Below are positions 17,797 to 26,871 of a stretch of 64,000 nt of DNA, piece by piece (within the stretch, counting starts at the first letter, position 1; each line of letters starts with the position of its first letter). Position numbers and translations under genes: made by a program. The notes beneath the pieces are model-generated. The model searched no databases. It saw only the letters and a list, made by a program, of their open reading frames with translations, and had not been told where the DNA came from. This DNA comes from CAZRDB01 sp964598695. Lineage in GTDB: Bacteria > Armatimonadota > Zipacnadia > UBA1398. The stretch spans positions 33,491 through 97,490 of the forward strand of contig CAZRDB010000002.1 in the NCBI GenBank assembly GCA_964598695.1. Direction: 5' to 3'.

Positions 17797-19932
17797 GTGA
17801 CCGAGTTCCTCGCACAACATGCGTACATGATCGCGGTGCTGCCGGTCGTCGGCTTCGCCATCGTGATCTTCTCCGGTCGCCGGACGCCGCTTCAGGGCGC
17901 GGCGATCCCGATCCTCTGCCTCGGGCTGTCGTTCCTGTGGTCCCTCGGCTGCCTCGGCTACCTCCTGGGCGGCGGAGAGCCGTTGCGCAGGAGCTTCGCG
18001 ATCGCGCCGATGAGCGTACCGCTGGTCTTCTCGTTCACCGTCGACGCGCCCGCGGTCGCGATGCTCCTGATGGTCTCCTTCGTGGCGCTGCTGGTGACCA
18101 TCTACTCGACCGGCTACATGCGCGGCGACGAGGACTACGGCCGCTTCTTCGCCTTCCTGAGCCTCTTCTCGGCCTCGATGCTCGGCCTCGTGCTGGCGAG
18201 CAACCTGATCTTCGTCTTCATGTCGTGGGAGCTGGTCGGCTTGATGAGCTACCTGCTCATCGGCTTCTGGTTCCACAAGCCCGAGGCGGCCCGCGCCTGC
18301 AAGAAGGCCTTCCTCACCACCCGGCTCGGCGACGTCGGCTTCACGGTCGCGCTCGTCGCGCTGTTCGTGCAGACCAGGACCCTCGACCTCAACGAGGTCT
18401 TCCGCATGGTCGCGGCCGACGCGATCCCGAAGCCGACCCTCTTCTTGATCAGCCTCGGCCTCTTCGCCGGCGCGGTCGGCAAGTCGGCCCAGTTCCCCCT
18501 GCACGTTTGGCTCCCCGACGCCATGGAGGGCCCGACTCCCGTCTCCGCGCTCATCCATGCCGCGACAATGGTCGCCGCCGGCGTCTGGATGATCTTCCGC
18601 ATGTCGCCGGTCATCCAGGCGACAGCCGGGACGGGGCTCTACGACGCAACCGTCTGGATCGCGGCGGTCGGAGGCTTCACCGCCCTCTTCGCCGCCACCA
18701 TCGCCATCGCCCAGGACGACATCAAGCGCGTCCTCGCCTACTCCACGGTGAGCCAGCTCGGCTACATGATGCTCGGACTCGGCGTGGGCGCGTACTTCGC
18801 CGGCTTCTTCCACCTGCTGACCCACGCGTTCTTCAAGGCTCTCCTCTTCCTCGGCTCCGGCTCCGTGATCATCGGCTGCCACCACGAGCAGGACATCAAG
18901 AAGATGGGCGGCCTCGCGCGGATCATGCCGATCACCTTCGCGACCTTCGCGCTCGGCACGCTCGCCCTGGCCGGTGTGGGGATCCCCGGCTGGTTTGGCT
19001 TCTCCGGCTTCCATAGCAAGGAGATGATCCTGGTCGAGACGTGGCTTCGGGCCAAGCCGCTGGCGATCATGGGCCTCGCGGGCGCGTTCCTCACGCCCTT
19101 CTACATGACCCGCTGCGTCTGCCTGACCTTCCTCGGCGCCAAGCCGCGCGACCCCCACGTCGCCGAGCACGCCCATGAGACGCCGCCGAGCATGACCGTC
19201 CCGCTGATCCTGCTCGCCGTGCTCGCCGTGAGTGCCGGCTGGTGGGGACCGCAGTTCCGCGAGTGGCTCGGCCACGGCTACGGCTTCGACGGCGCCCTGA
19301 CCTTCGCGACGGCCGAGGCCCATGCAGGCGGGCACCATGCCGCGCTCGAGGCCGAGCACCAGGCCGAGGTCACCGTCGGCTGGACCGCCTTCGCTTGCGT
19401 CGCGCTCGCGATCGCCCTCGGCTTCGCCCTGTGGGGGCGTGGCCCGGCGCTGGTCGACGGCTGGGTCGCGCGCTACGCGCCGCTGCGGTGGCTGCGCACG
19501 CTGCTCGCGCGGAAGTACTACATCGATGAGCTGTACCTGGGGATCGCGCGTTGCGCGATCCTCGGGATGATCGTCTGCGCGTGGTTCGACCTCCACGTCA
19601 TCGACCGCGTCTTCGTGCGCGGCTGGGCCTGGATGACGCTGCAGATCAAATCGGCGATGGGCTGGGTCGACCGGGTCATCGTCGACAAGATCCTCGTCCA
19701 CGCGCTGCCGACCGCGATCTACGTCGGCGGCGCGCTGCTCCAGCTCGCGCAGACGGGCACGGTTCAGCTCTACATCCTGATCACCCTGGTGGGCGGCGTC
19801 GCGATGATCGGCGCCTCCCTCTTCGCGGAATCCGCGCTCCAGGTGTTCCTGATCGCGGGCGGCGCCACGCTGCTGATGGGAGTCCTCGGCGGCTGTGTCG
19901 TCCGGGCGCGACGGAAGGCGGTGTCGCAGTGA
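17797..19932 (+). CDS. nuoL: NADH-quinone oxidoreductase subunit L
   Basis: 711 residues, the distal antiporter-like proton-pumping subunit. Recognised by MSWELVGLMSYLLIGFW with the TM5 glutamate, the PLHVWLPDAMEGPTPVSALIHAATMVAAGV broken-helix region, and the long C-terminal extension (about residues 540-711) that includes the lateral helix. GTG start two bases after nuoK. A His/Glu-rich cytoplasmic stretch near residues 505-530 is unremarkable for the family. Confidence 0.97.
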   Translation: MTEFLAQHAYMIAVLPVVGFAIVIFSGRRTPLQGAAIPILCLGLSFLWSLGCLGYLLGGGEPLRRSFAIAPMSVPLVFSFTVDAPAVAMLLMVSFVALLVTIYSTGYMRGDEDYGRFFAFLSLFSASMLGLVLASNLIFVFMSWELVGLMSYLLIGFWFHKPEAARACKKAFLTTRLGDVGFTVALVALFVQTRTLDLNEVFRMVAADAIPKPTLFLISLGLFAGAVGKSAQFPLHVWLPDAMEGPTPVSALIHAATMVAAGVWMIFRMSPVIQATAGTGLYDATVWIAAVGGFTALFAATIAIAQDDIKRVLAYSTVSQLGYMMLGLGVGAYFAGFFHLLTHAFFKALLFLGSGSVIIGCHHEQDIKKMGGLARIMPITFATFALGTLALAGVGIPGWFGFSGFHSKEMILVETWLRAKPLAIMGLAGAFLTPFYMTRCVCLTFLGAKPRDPHVAEHAHETPPSMTVPLILLAVLAVSAGWWGPQFREWLGHGYGFDGALTFATAEAHAGGHHAALEAEHQAEVTVGWTAFACVALAIALGFALWGRGPALVDGWVARYAPLRWLRTLLARKYYIDELYLGIARCAILGMIVCAWFDLHVIDRVFVRGWAWMTLQIKSAMGWVDRVIVDKILVHALPTAIYVGGALLQLAQTGTVQLYILITLVGGVAMIGASLFAESALQVFLIAGGATLLMGVLGGCVVRARRKAVSQ

Positions 19933-20011
19933 GGGCGCAGCTTCGGCGCATGCGCCGGCAACGCGAGGGGATCCGGCGGGTCACCCCGGACCGGACGGGA
20001 GGGCGCGCCTG

Positions 20012-21550
20012 ATGGAGGGCTTCCCGATCCTCTCGGTGCTGACCTACCTCCCGCTGGTCGGGGGGCTCGTGATCCTGTTCATCCCGCGCGAGCGCCACGA
20101 GGCGATCAAGTCCGCGGCCGTCGCCACCTCGGCGATCTGCCTCGCGCTCAGCACGCTCGCCTGGTTCGTCTTCGACAAGACCGCGCCGGGAATGCAGTTC
20201 GAGGAGCGCGCCGAGTGGATCCCCATCCTCGGCGCCAGCTACCACATGGGCGCCGACGGCATCTCCATGCCGATGATCTGGCTCACCGCGCTCGTGAGCT
20301 TCGTCGCCATCCTGTACTCGTGGATCATCCACGAGCGCGTGAAGGAGTACTTCGCCCTCTTCCTGCTCCTCCAGACCGCCATCAACGGCGTCTTCTGCGC
20401 GCTCGACTTCGTGCTGTTCTACATCTTCTGGGAGGTCAGCCTGGTGCCGATGTACTTCATCATCGGCGTCTGGGGCGGCCCGCGGCGCGAGTACGCCGCG
20501 ATCAAGTTCTTCCTCTACACCCTGGTCGGCAGCCTGCTGATGCTGCTGGCGATCATCGTCGTCTACTTCGCGAGCGGCGACCCCGGCAACCGCACCCTCG
20601 ACATCATGGAGCTGATCCACCGGCAGCCGCTGACCAAGCTGCCGATGGGGGTGGGGCTGGCCGTCTTCTGGGGCTTCTTCATCGGCTTCGCGATCAAGGT
20701 GCCGTGCTTCCCCTTCCACACCTGGTTGCCCGACGCACACGTCGAGGCCCCGACGGCCGGCTCGGTCGTCCTGGCCGGACTGCTCCTCAAGATGGGCACC
20801 TACGGCCTGATCCGCGTGAGCCTGCCGCTCATGCCGCAGCAGTTCCTCCAGATGGACTACTGGATCGGGATCCTGGCGATCGTGAGCATCATCTACGGCT
20901 CGCTGGTCGCGATGGCCCAGTCCGATCTCAAGAAGCTCATCGCCTACTCGTCGATCGGCCACATGGGCTTCGTGACGCTCGGGATCGCCGCCATGAACCG
21001 CGACGGGATCAGCGGCGCCGTGCTCCAGATGTTCTCCCACGGCCTGATCACCTCGTGCCTGTTCCTTCTCGTCGGCGTGATCTACGAGCGGGCGCACATC
21101 CGCGAGATCAACGGCTTCGGGGGCCTCGGCAAGGTGATGCCCGCCTACTTCGGCGTCTTCGTCTTCGTCTCGATGGCCTCGCTGGGGCTGCCCTCGCTCT
21201 CCGGCTTCTGGGCGGAGTACTCGGTCCTCGTCGGCGCCTACGACTCCTCGAGCGCGGCCGCCAATCCGGCGATCCTCGCGCTGGGCTCGCCCTGGTTCGC
21301 CTGGTCGGCCATCATCGGAATCGTGCTCACCGCCGCCTACATGCTGTGGACCGTCCAGCGCGTCTTCATGGGCGTACGGAACGAGAAGTGGCTCTCGCTG
21401 CCCGATATCAACCCCCTCGAGCTGGCCTGCCTCGCGCCGCTGATGGCGCTCACGCTGCTCGTCGGGTGCTACCCGATGCCCCTGTGGGGCCCGATCGGGC
21501 AGTCGGCGCAGTTCCTGCAGGACCATATCGTGCGGATCGTCGGCGGCTAG
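20012..21550 (+). CDS. nuoM: NADH-quinone oxidoreductase subunit M
   Basis: 512 residues, the second antiporter-like subunit. IFWEVSLVPMYFIIGVWGG carries the TM5 glutamate, PFHTWLPDAHVEAPTAGSV the discontinuous helix, and AYSSIGHMGFV the TM8-9 segment. The ATG at 20012 is preceded by GGGAGGG and begins MEGFPILSVL, as in other NuoM proteins. The 79-base gap from nuoL is the largest in the operon and shows no obvious gene. Confidence 0.97.
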   Translation: MEGFPILSVLTYLPLVGGLVILFIPRERHEAIKSAAVATSAICLALSTLAWFVFDKTAPGMQFEERAEWIPILGASYHMGADGISMPMIWLTALVSFVAILYSWIIHERVKEYFALFLLLQTAINGVFCALDFVLFYIFWEVSLVPMYFIIGVWGGPRREYAAIKFFLYTLVGSLLMLLAIIVVYFASGDPGNRTLDIMELIHRQPLTKLPMGVGLAVFWGFFIGFAIKVPCFPFHTWLPDAHVEAPTAGSVVLAGLLLKMGTYGLIRVSLPLMPQQFLQMDYWIGILAIVSIIYGSLVAMAQSDLKKLIAYSSIGHMGFVTLGIAAMNRDGISGAVLQMFSHGLITSCLFLLVGVIYERAHIREINGFGGLGKVMPAYFGVFVFVSMASLGLPSLSGFWAEYSVLVGAYDSSSAAANPAILALGSPWFAWSAIIGIVLTAAYMLWTVQRVFMGVRNEKWLSLPDINPLELACLAPLMALTLLVGCYPMPLWGPIGQSAQFLQDHIVRIVGG

Positions 21551-21571
21551 CCGGGAGAAGGGTCAACGCGC

Positions 21572-23032
21572 GTGTTCTATCTGTTGCCCGAGATCTACCT
21601 CTGTGCGCTCGGATGCGCGGCCCTCATCGTGGCCTGCGTCCCGACCAAGCGGCGCATCGTCGGGCTGGCGATCTCCGGCGGGGTCGGCGCGCTGCTCGCC
21701 GCCGTGGCGACGGCCTTCCTCGCCGATGACGCCGCCAGCCTGCCCGCCTCCGAACTCACCGCCTCGCTGCCGATCTACCTCCGCACCACCTACGCGATCG
21801 ACCCGTTCTCGCGCTACTTCGCCCTCCTCGCCGTGCTCGTCTGCGGGATCGCCTACCTCCTCAGCCTCGAGTACATCCGCGATCGGCTCGAGGACCACGA
21901 GCCCGAGTTCCTGAGCTTCCTCGCCTTCGCGAGCCTCGCGATGTGCTCGCTCGCGAGCGGTCGCGACATCCTCACGGTCTGGTTCTCGATCGAGCTGCTC
22001 TCGGTCTCCGGCTACGTGATGGCCGCGTTCCTCCGCGCCGAGGAGCGCTCGATCGAGGCCGCGGTGAAGTACTTCCTCCTCGGCGCCGTCTCGAGCGCCC
22101 TGATGCTCTTCGGCCTCAGCTACCTCTACGGCATCACGGGACGGCTCGACCTCGCCGCGATCGGGCTCGCGCTGCAGGAGGGCACCGTCGGGCCGATCCT
22201 CCCGGCCGCGCTCCTGCTGATCCTCGTCGGCTTCGGCTTCAAGATCGCGATGGTCCCCTTCCACATGTGGTGCCCGGACGTCTACGAGGGCGCGCCGACG
22301 CCGGTCACCGCGTTCCTCTCGGTCGGCCCCAAGCTCGCCGGCTTCGCGGCCCTCGCCCGCGTTCTCACCGTCGCGTTCTCGGGCGTCGAGGCCCACCAGG
22401 CGTGGGTCGCGATCCTGAGCATCCTCGCCGTGGTCACCATGACCCTCGGCAATCTGGTCGCCCTGCGGCAACAGAACCTGAAGCGCCTGCTGGCCTACTC
22501 GAGCATCGCCCACGCCGGCTACCTGCTGGCCGCCATCGTCGTGCTCGGCCAGTCGGCGTTCGCCCTGCCGGGACTCGTCCTCTACGCCGCGGCCTACGTG
22601 TTCATGAACCTCGGCGCCTTCGCCGTCGTCCTCGGGGTCTCACACGGGACGGGCGACGACCGGCTGCAGGCGTACGAGGGTATGGCCGCCCGCTCCCCCT
22701 ACCTGGCGGCCGCCTGGATCCTCTTCGCTCTCTCGCTGGTGGGGATCCCGCCGACCTCGGGCTTCTTCGGCAAGCTCTACGTGCTGGCCGCGACCGTCGA
22801 CGCCAAGCTCTACTGGCTCGGTCTCGCGATCGTGCTCAACTCGATGGTCAGCTTGTACTACTACTTCGAGGTCGCCCGCCGCATGTACTTCCGCCCCGCG
22901 CGCAACCCGGCCCGCATCCCGGTCGGAGGCGGCGTTGGAACGGCCATCGGCATCGCGCTCGCGGGCACCGTCGCGCTCGTGCTCTTCCTCGGCCCCATCG
23001 CCGACGCCCTCGGCGCCATCGCGGCGCTGTAG
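21572..23032 (+). CDS. nuoN: NADH-quinone oxidoreductase subunit N
   Basis: 486 residues, the third antiporter-like subunit, with FSIELLSVSGYVMAAF, PFHMWCPDVYEGAPTPVTAFLSVGPK and AYSSIAHAGYLL in the family order. GTG start 21 bases after nuoM. Last gene of the nuo operon; it converges on the minus-strand importer genes with 27 bases between stops. Confidence 0.97.
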   Translation: MFYLLPEIYLCALGCAALIVACVPTKRRIVGLAISGGVGALLAAVATAFLADDAASLPASELTASLPIYLRTTYAIDPFSRYFALLAVLVCGIAYLLSLEYIRDRLEDHEPEFLSFLAFASLAMCSLASGRDILTVWFSIELLSVSGYVMAAFLRAEERSIEAAVKYFLLGAVSSALMLFGLSYLYGITGRLDLAAIGLALQEGTVGPILPAALLLILVGFGFKIAMVPFHMWCPDVYEGAPTPVTAFLSVGPKLAGFAALARVLTVAFSGVEAHQAWVAILSILAVVTMTLGNLVALRQQNLKRLLAYSSIAHAGYLLAAIVVLGQSAFALPGLVLYAAAYVFMNLGAFAVVLGVSHGTGDDRLQAYEGMAARSPYLAAAWILFALSLVGIPPTSGFFGKLYVLAATVDAKLYWLGLAIVLNSMVSLYYYFEVARRMYFRPARNPARIPVGGGVGTAIGIALAGTVALVLFLGPIADALGAIAAL

Positions 23033-23059
23033 GCCCGCGACCGCTGCCCCCGAAACCCC

Positions 23060-24025
23060 CTATACCTCGTGGCACGCCACCCAATGGTCGGGCCGCGCCT
23101 CGCGCCAGGCGGGTTCCTCGCGCCGGCAGCGGTCGGTCGCGAGCGTGCAGCGCGGCGCGAAGCGGCAGCCGGGCGGCGGGTTGATCGGGCTCGGGACGTC
23201 GCCCGGCAGGGGCAGCGGCTCGAGCGGGATCGTCGGATCCGGCTCCGGCGAGGCCGAGAGCAGCGCGCGCGTGTAGGGGTGGAGCGGCTCGTCGCAGACG
23301 CGGTCCTTCGGGGCCTCCTCGCACAGCTTGCCGAGGTACATCACGGCAATGCGATCACTGATGTGGCGGACGACGGCGAGGTCGTGCGCGACGAAGAGGT
23401 ACGAGAGGCCGAACTCCCCCTGCAGGTCGCGCAGCAGCTCGATGATCTGCGCCTGGATCGAGACGTCGAGCGCGCTGACCGGCTCGTCGCAGATGATCAG
23501 CTCGGGCTGCACGGCGAGCGCTCGGGCGATCCCCACCCGTTGGCGCTGGCCGCCGCTGAACTCGTGCGGGTAGCGCGCGAGATCGTCGAGCGTCAGGCCC
23601 ACCCGCTCGAGGTAACACCCGGCGGCCGCCATCGGTGAGAGACCGGACGCGAGCCGGTGGATGGCGATGCCCTCGGCGACGATCGTGCCCGCCGTCATGC
23701 GCGGGTTGAGCGAGGAGTAGGGGTCCTGGAAGATGATCTGGACCCTGCGCCGGAAGTCGAGCAGCGCGCGGCCGCGCAGGCGCCGCGTGCCGTGGCCCCG
23801 GAAGAGCACCTCGCCCCGTGTCGGCTCGAGCAGCTTGACCCCCATACGGCCCAGCGTCGATTTGCCGCAGCCGCTCTCCCCCACCAGGCCGACGGTCTGG
23901 CCGCGCGGCACGACGAGCGAGACGTCATCGACCGCATGGACGTGGCCGACCGTGCGCTGGAAGACGCCGCCGGTGATCGGGAACCACTTGCGCACGCCCC
24001 GGAACTCGAGCAGGGGGGCGCTCAT
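23060..24025 (-). CDS. Peptide/nickel-type ABC transporter ATP-binding protein (OppF/DppF-like)
   Basis: 321 residues. Walker A GESGCGKST, Q-loop FQDPYSSLNPR, signature FSGGQRQR, Walker B LIICDEPVSALD and switch His in VAHDLAVV are all intact. The C-terminal oligopeptide-transporter extension contains the conserved CRFAPRC...C...C cysteine set that binds an iron-sulfur cluster or metal in OppD/DppD-type proteins. The start at 24025 overlaps the stop of the partner ATPase in ATGA; the frame open further upstream is spurious. Last gene of the five-gene importer operon; energises uptake with 24022-25014. Confidence 0.96.
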   Translation of the reverse strand: MSAPLLEFRGVRKWFPITGGVFQRTVGHVHAVDDVSLVVPRGQTVGLVGESGCGKSTLGRMGVKLLEPTRGEVLFRGHGTRRLRGRALLDFRRRVQIIFQDPYSSLNPRMTAGTIVAEGIAIHRLASGLSPMAAAGCYLERVGLTLDDLARYPHEFSGGQRQRVGIARALAVQPELIICDEPVSALDVSIQAQIIELLRDLQGEFGLSYLFVAHDLAVVRHISDRIAVMYLGKLCEEAPKDRVCDEPLHPYTRALLSASPEPDPTIPLEPLPLPGDVPSPINPPPGCRFAPRCTLATDRCRREEPAWREARPDHWVACHEV

Positions 24026-25014
24026 GCCGCGCCCTCCTCTCGCACACGGTCGGAGAAGTGGCAGGCCACGGTATGGCCGTGCGCCACTTCGCGGACGGAT
24101 GGGAACTCCCGCCGGCAGATCTCCTCGGCATAGCCGCAGCGCGGGTGGAACGGGCAGCCGGGGGGGACCTCCCACAGCCCCGGGACCGTTCCCGGGATCG
24201 CCTCCAGGCGCTGGACCTCGCCCGAGGCGACACGGAGGCGGGGGACCGAACGCATCAGCCCGCGCGTGTACGGGTGACCGGGACGCGCGAACAGCGGCCG
24301 CACCGGCGCGCTCTCGACCATCCGGCCCGCGTACATCACGGTGACCCGGTCGCAGACCTGCGCGACCACCCCGAGGTTGTGGGTGACGAGAAGCACCGCC
24401 GCCCGCGTCTCATCGCGCAGCCGCCGCATGAGCGTGAGAATCTGCGCCTGGACCGTCACGTCGAGCGCTGTTGTCGGCTCGTCGGCGATCAGCAGGCGCG
24501 GCTCGCAGACGAGTGCCATGGCGATCATCGCCCGCTGTCGCATCCCGCCGCTCAACTGGTGCGGAAACTCGCGCACCCGGCGCGCCGGGTCGGGGATCCC
24601 GACCTGGCCAAGGACCTCGATCACCCGGCCCCGCGCCTGTGCCCACGACTGGCCGCGATGCAGCACGAGCGGCTCCGAGAGCTGCTCACCGATGGTGATA
24701 CACGGGTTGAGCGAGGTCATCGGCTCCTGGAAGATCATGCTGACCTTGTCGCCCCGGATCCGACGCATCTCGCGCTCCGAGAGGGCCGTCAGGTCGACGC
24801 CGTCGAGGCGCAGAAGATCGGCGCGGACCCGGCCCGAGGGGTGGATCAGTCGCGGGATCGAGAGGCATGTCTGGCTCTTGCCGCAGCCCGACTCGCCCAC
24901 CAGGCCCACGATCTCGCCCGGCTCCACGGTCAGCTCGGCGCCGTGGACCGCGCGCAGCACGCCGTCGAGCGTTCGGAAGTCGATTGTCAGCCCCTTCATC
25001 TCGAGGAGCGGCAT
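24022..25014 (-). CDS. Peptide/nickel-type ABC transporter ATP-binding protein (OppD/DppD-like)
   Basis: 330 residues. Walker A GESGCGKSQT, Q-loop FQEPMTSLNPC, signature LSGGMRQR, Walker B LLIADEPTTALD and switch His in VTHNLGVV are present. The C-terminal PGCPFHPRCGYAEEICRREFP block is the typical OppD tail with clustered cysteines. Seven bases separate it from the permease gene upstream. Forms the ATPase heterodimer with the protein encoded at 23060-24025. Confidence 0.96.
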   Translation of the reverse strand: MPLLEMKGLTIDFRTLDGVLRAVHGAELTVEPGEIVGLVGESGCGKSQTCLSIPRLIHPSGRVRADLLRLDGVDLTALSEREMRRIRGDKVSMIFQEPMTSLNPCITIGEQLSEPLVLHRGQSWAQARGRVIEVLGQVGIPDPARRVREFPHQLSGGMRQRAMIAMALVCEPRLLIADEPTTALDVTVQAQILTLMRRLRDETRAAVLLVTHNLGVVAQVCDRVTVMYAGRMVESAPVRPLFARPGHPYTRGLMRSVPRLRVASGEVQRLEAIPGTVPGLWEVPPGCPFHPRCGYAEEICRREFPSVREVAHGHTVACHFSDRVREEGAA

Positions 25015-25021
25015 GGCGGGG

Positions 25022-25921
25022 TCACACCGTTTCGTGCTTCGGGTCCATCGCGTCCCGTAGGCCGTCGGCCAACAGGTTGAACGCGAAGACCGCGAGCAGG
25101 GTCGAGACCGCGGGGCAGACGATCATCCACCACGCGGACTGCAGGTAGGAGCGGCCCTCGGAGACCATCACGCCCCAGCTCGGGTTCGGGGGGGTGACGC
25201 CGAAGCCGAGGAAGCTGATGCCCGCCTCGGCCGCGATCGCGCCGGCGATCCCTCCGGCGATCGCGACGACGACGAAGCCGATCATGTTGGGGAGCATGTG
25301 GCGGAAGATCGCGCGGAGAGGCCCTGCCCCGAGCGCCTTGGCCGCCAGCACGTACTCCTGCTCCCGGAACGAGCGGAACAGGTTGCGGGTGAGCCGACAC
25401 ATGCCCACCCACGAGGCGAGGCCGATCGCGAGGTACACCTTGAACAGCTTCGGCTCGCCCGCCGGGGGCAGGGCGTTCGTCAGCGCCAGGATGAACAGCA
25501 GCTCCGGGAACGTCGCGACGATGCTGTAGACGAAGATGATCGTCTGATCGACCGCTCCGCCGTAGTAACCCGCGATCCCGCCGAGCAGCAGGCCGATGGA
25601 GATCGCGACCGCCGTCGCGATGACCCCGACCATCAGCGCGATCCGGGATCCGTACAGCACCCGGCTCAGGATATCGCGGCCGTAGAGGTCGGTCCCGAAC
25701 GGGTGGGCGAGGCTCGGTGCGACGCGGACGCTGGCGAGGTCCTGGACGATCGGGTCTTGGCGCGTGAGCAACGGCGCGCACAGCGCCGCGGCCACGAGGA
25801 GCACCACGTAGCACAGCGCGGCCATCGCGAGCCGGTTGCGGCGCAGCCGGGTCCAGACATCCCGCCAGTAGCCGCGCTTGCGGCGCGGGCGGACCCCGTT
25901 GTCGACGATCGCCTCGGCCAC
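25022..25921 (-). CDS. Peptide/nickel-type ABC transporter permease (OppC/DppC-like)
   Basis: 299 residues. N-terminal OppC-type cytoplasmic and first membrane segment (WTRLRRNRLAMAALCYVVLL), periplasmic loop with HPFGTDLYGRDILSRVLYGSR, and the EAA loop EQEYVLAAKALGAGPLRAIFRHMLPN. GTG start at 25921 with GAGGGG upstream, eight bases after the DppB-like stop; longer open frames upstream overlap that gene. About six transmembrane helices. Pairs with the permease at 25930-26871. Confidence 0.95.
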   Translation of the reverse strand: MAEAIVDNGVRPRRKRGYWRDVWTRLRRNRLAMAALCYVVLLVAAALCAPLLTRQDPIVQDLASVRVAPSLAHPFGTDLYGRDILSRVLYGSRIALMVGVIATAVAISIGLLLGGIAGYYGGAVDQTIIFVYSIVATFPELLFILALTNALPPAGEPKLFKVYLAIGLASWVGMCRLTRNLFRSFREQEYVLAAKALGAGPLRAIFRHMLPNMIGFVVVAIAGGIAGAIAAEAGISFLGFGVTPPNPSWGVMVSEGRSYLQSAWWMIVCPAVSTLLAVFAFNLLADGLRDAMDPKHETV

Positions 25922-25929
25922 GTCACCCC

Positions 25930-26871
25930 TCACTTCAGCGTCACCCGCGGGTCCACATAGGCGGTGAGCAGGTCGCCCGCGAGGTCGGCGAGCACGAAGA
26001 GGATCGCGCCGAACATCACGGTGCCCATGATCGTGGGGAAGTCGCGGTTGTTGATCGCGTCGACCGCCAGCAGCCCGACGCCCGGCCAGCCGAAGACCGT
26101 CTCGACGAAGAACGCCCCGGCCAGCGAGCCCGCCACCGCGATCGAGAGGTTGGTCACCAGCGGCACCATGGCGTTGCGGAGCGCGTGGCGGACGACCACC
26201 ACCAGCTCCGGGAGAACCATCGCCTTCGCGGTGAGGATGTAGTCCTGCGTGAGAACCTCGAGGATCGCCGTGCGGGTGAGGCGCGTGAGTCCCGCGAAGC
26301 TGCCGAGCGTGAGCACGAACAGCGGAAGGCACAGGTGCAGCCAGCCCCAGGGGCCGCTGATGTAGCCGGCGATCGGGAGGATCTTGAGCTTCTGGCCGAG
26401 GAACCACTGCAGGAAGATCGCGAGCAGGAAGAACGGGATCGAGACCAGCGCGAAGGTCAGGAAGCGGATGGTGTTGTCGACGGTCTTGTTGGCCCGCATC
26501 GCCGACCACAGCCCCGCTCCGATCCCCAGGAACGTGCCCAGCGTGAGCGCGGGGATCCCGAGCAGCGCCGTCGCGGGCAGGCGCTGGAGGATCGACTCGC
26601 GGACATCGCGCTTGGTGGTGAACGACTGGCCGAAGTCCAGCACCGCCACCCGCCGCAGGAACCGGGCGTACTGCACCGGCTTCGGCTGGTCGAGGCCCCA
26701 CTGGTGCGCCATCGCCTCCTCCATCGCCGCGTCGCGGTGCTGGCCCATCAACAGGCGGGCCGGGTCGCCGGGGACGATGAAGAACAGCACGAACGTGACG
26801 GTGAACACGCCCCAGAGGATCGGGATCGTGAGCAGGAGCCGACGGGTGATGTACGCGACGTAGCCGCTCAT
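25930..26871 (-). CDS. Peptide/nickel-type ABC transporter permease (OppB/DppB-like)
   Basis: 313 residues, six transmembrane helices. N-terminal YITRRLLLTIPILWGVFTVTFVLFFIVPGDPARLL is the family signature. The EAA loop is TQDYILTAKAMVLPELVVVVRHALRNAMVPL and the C-terminus has VETVFGWPGVGLLAVDAINNRDFP. The ATG overlaps the stop of the solute-binding-protein gene (ATGA). Standard length; forms the membrane channel with the OppC-like subunit. Confidence 0.96.
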   Translation of the reverse strand: MSGYVAYITRRLLLTIPILWGVFTVTFVLFFIVPGDPARLLMGQHRDAAMEEAMAHQWGLDQPKPVQYARFLRRVAVLDFGQSFTTKRDVRESILQRLPATALLGIPALTLGTFLGIGAGLWSAMRANKTVDNTIRFLTFALVSIPFFLLAIFLQWFLGQKLKILPIAGYISGPWGWLHLCLPLFVLTLGSFAGLTRLTRTAILEVLTQDYILTAKAMVLPELVVVVRHALRNAMVPLVTNLSIAVAGSLAGAFFVETVFGWPGVGLLAVDAINNRDFPTIMGTVMFGAILFVLADLAGDLLTAYVDPRVTLK

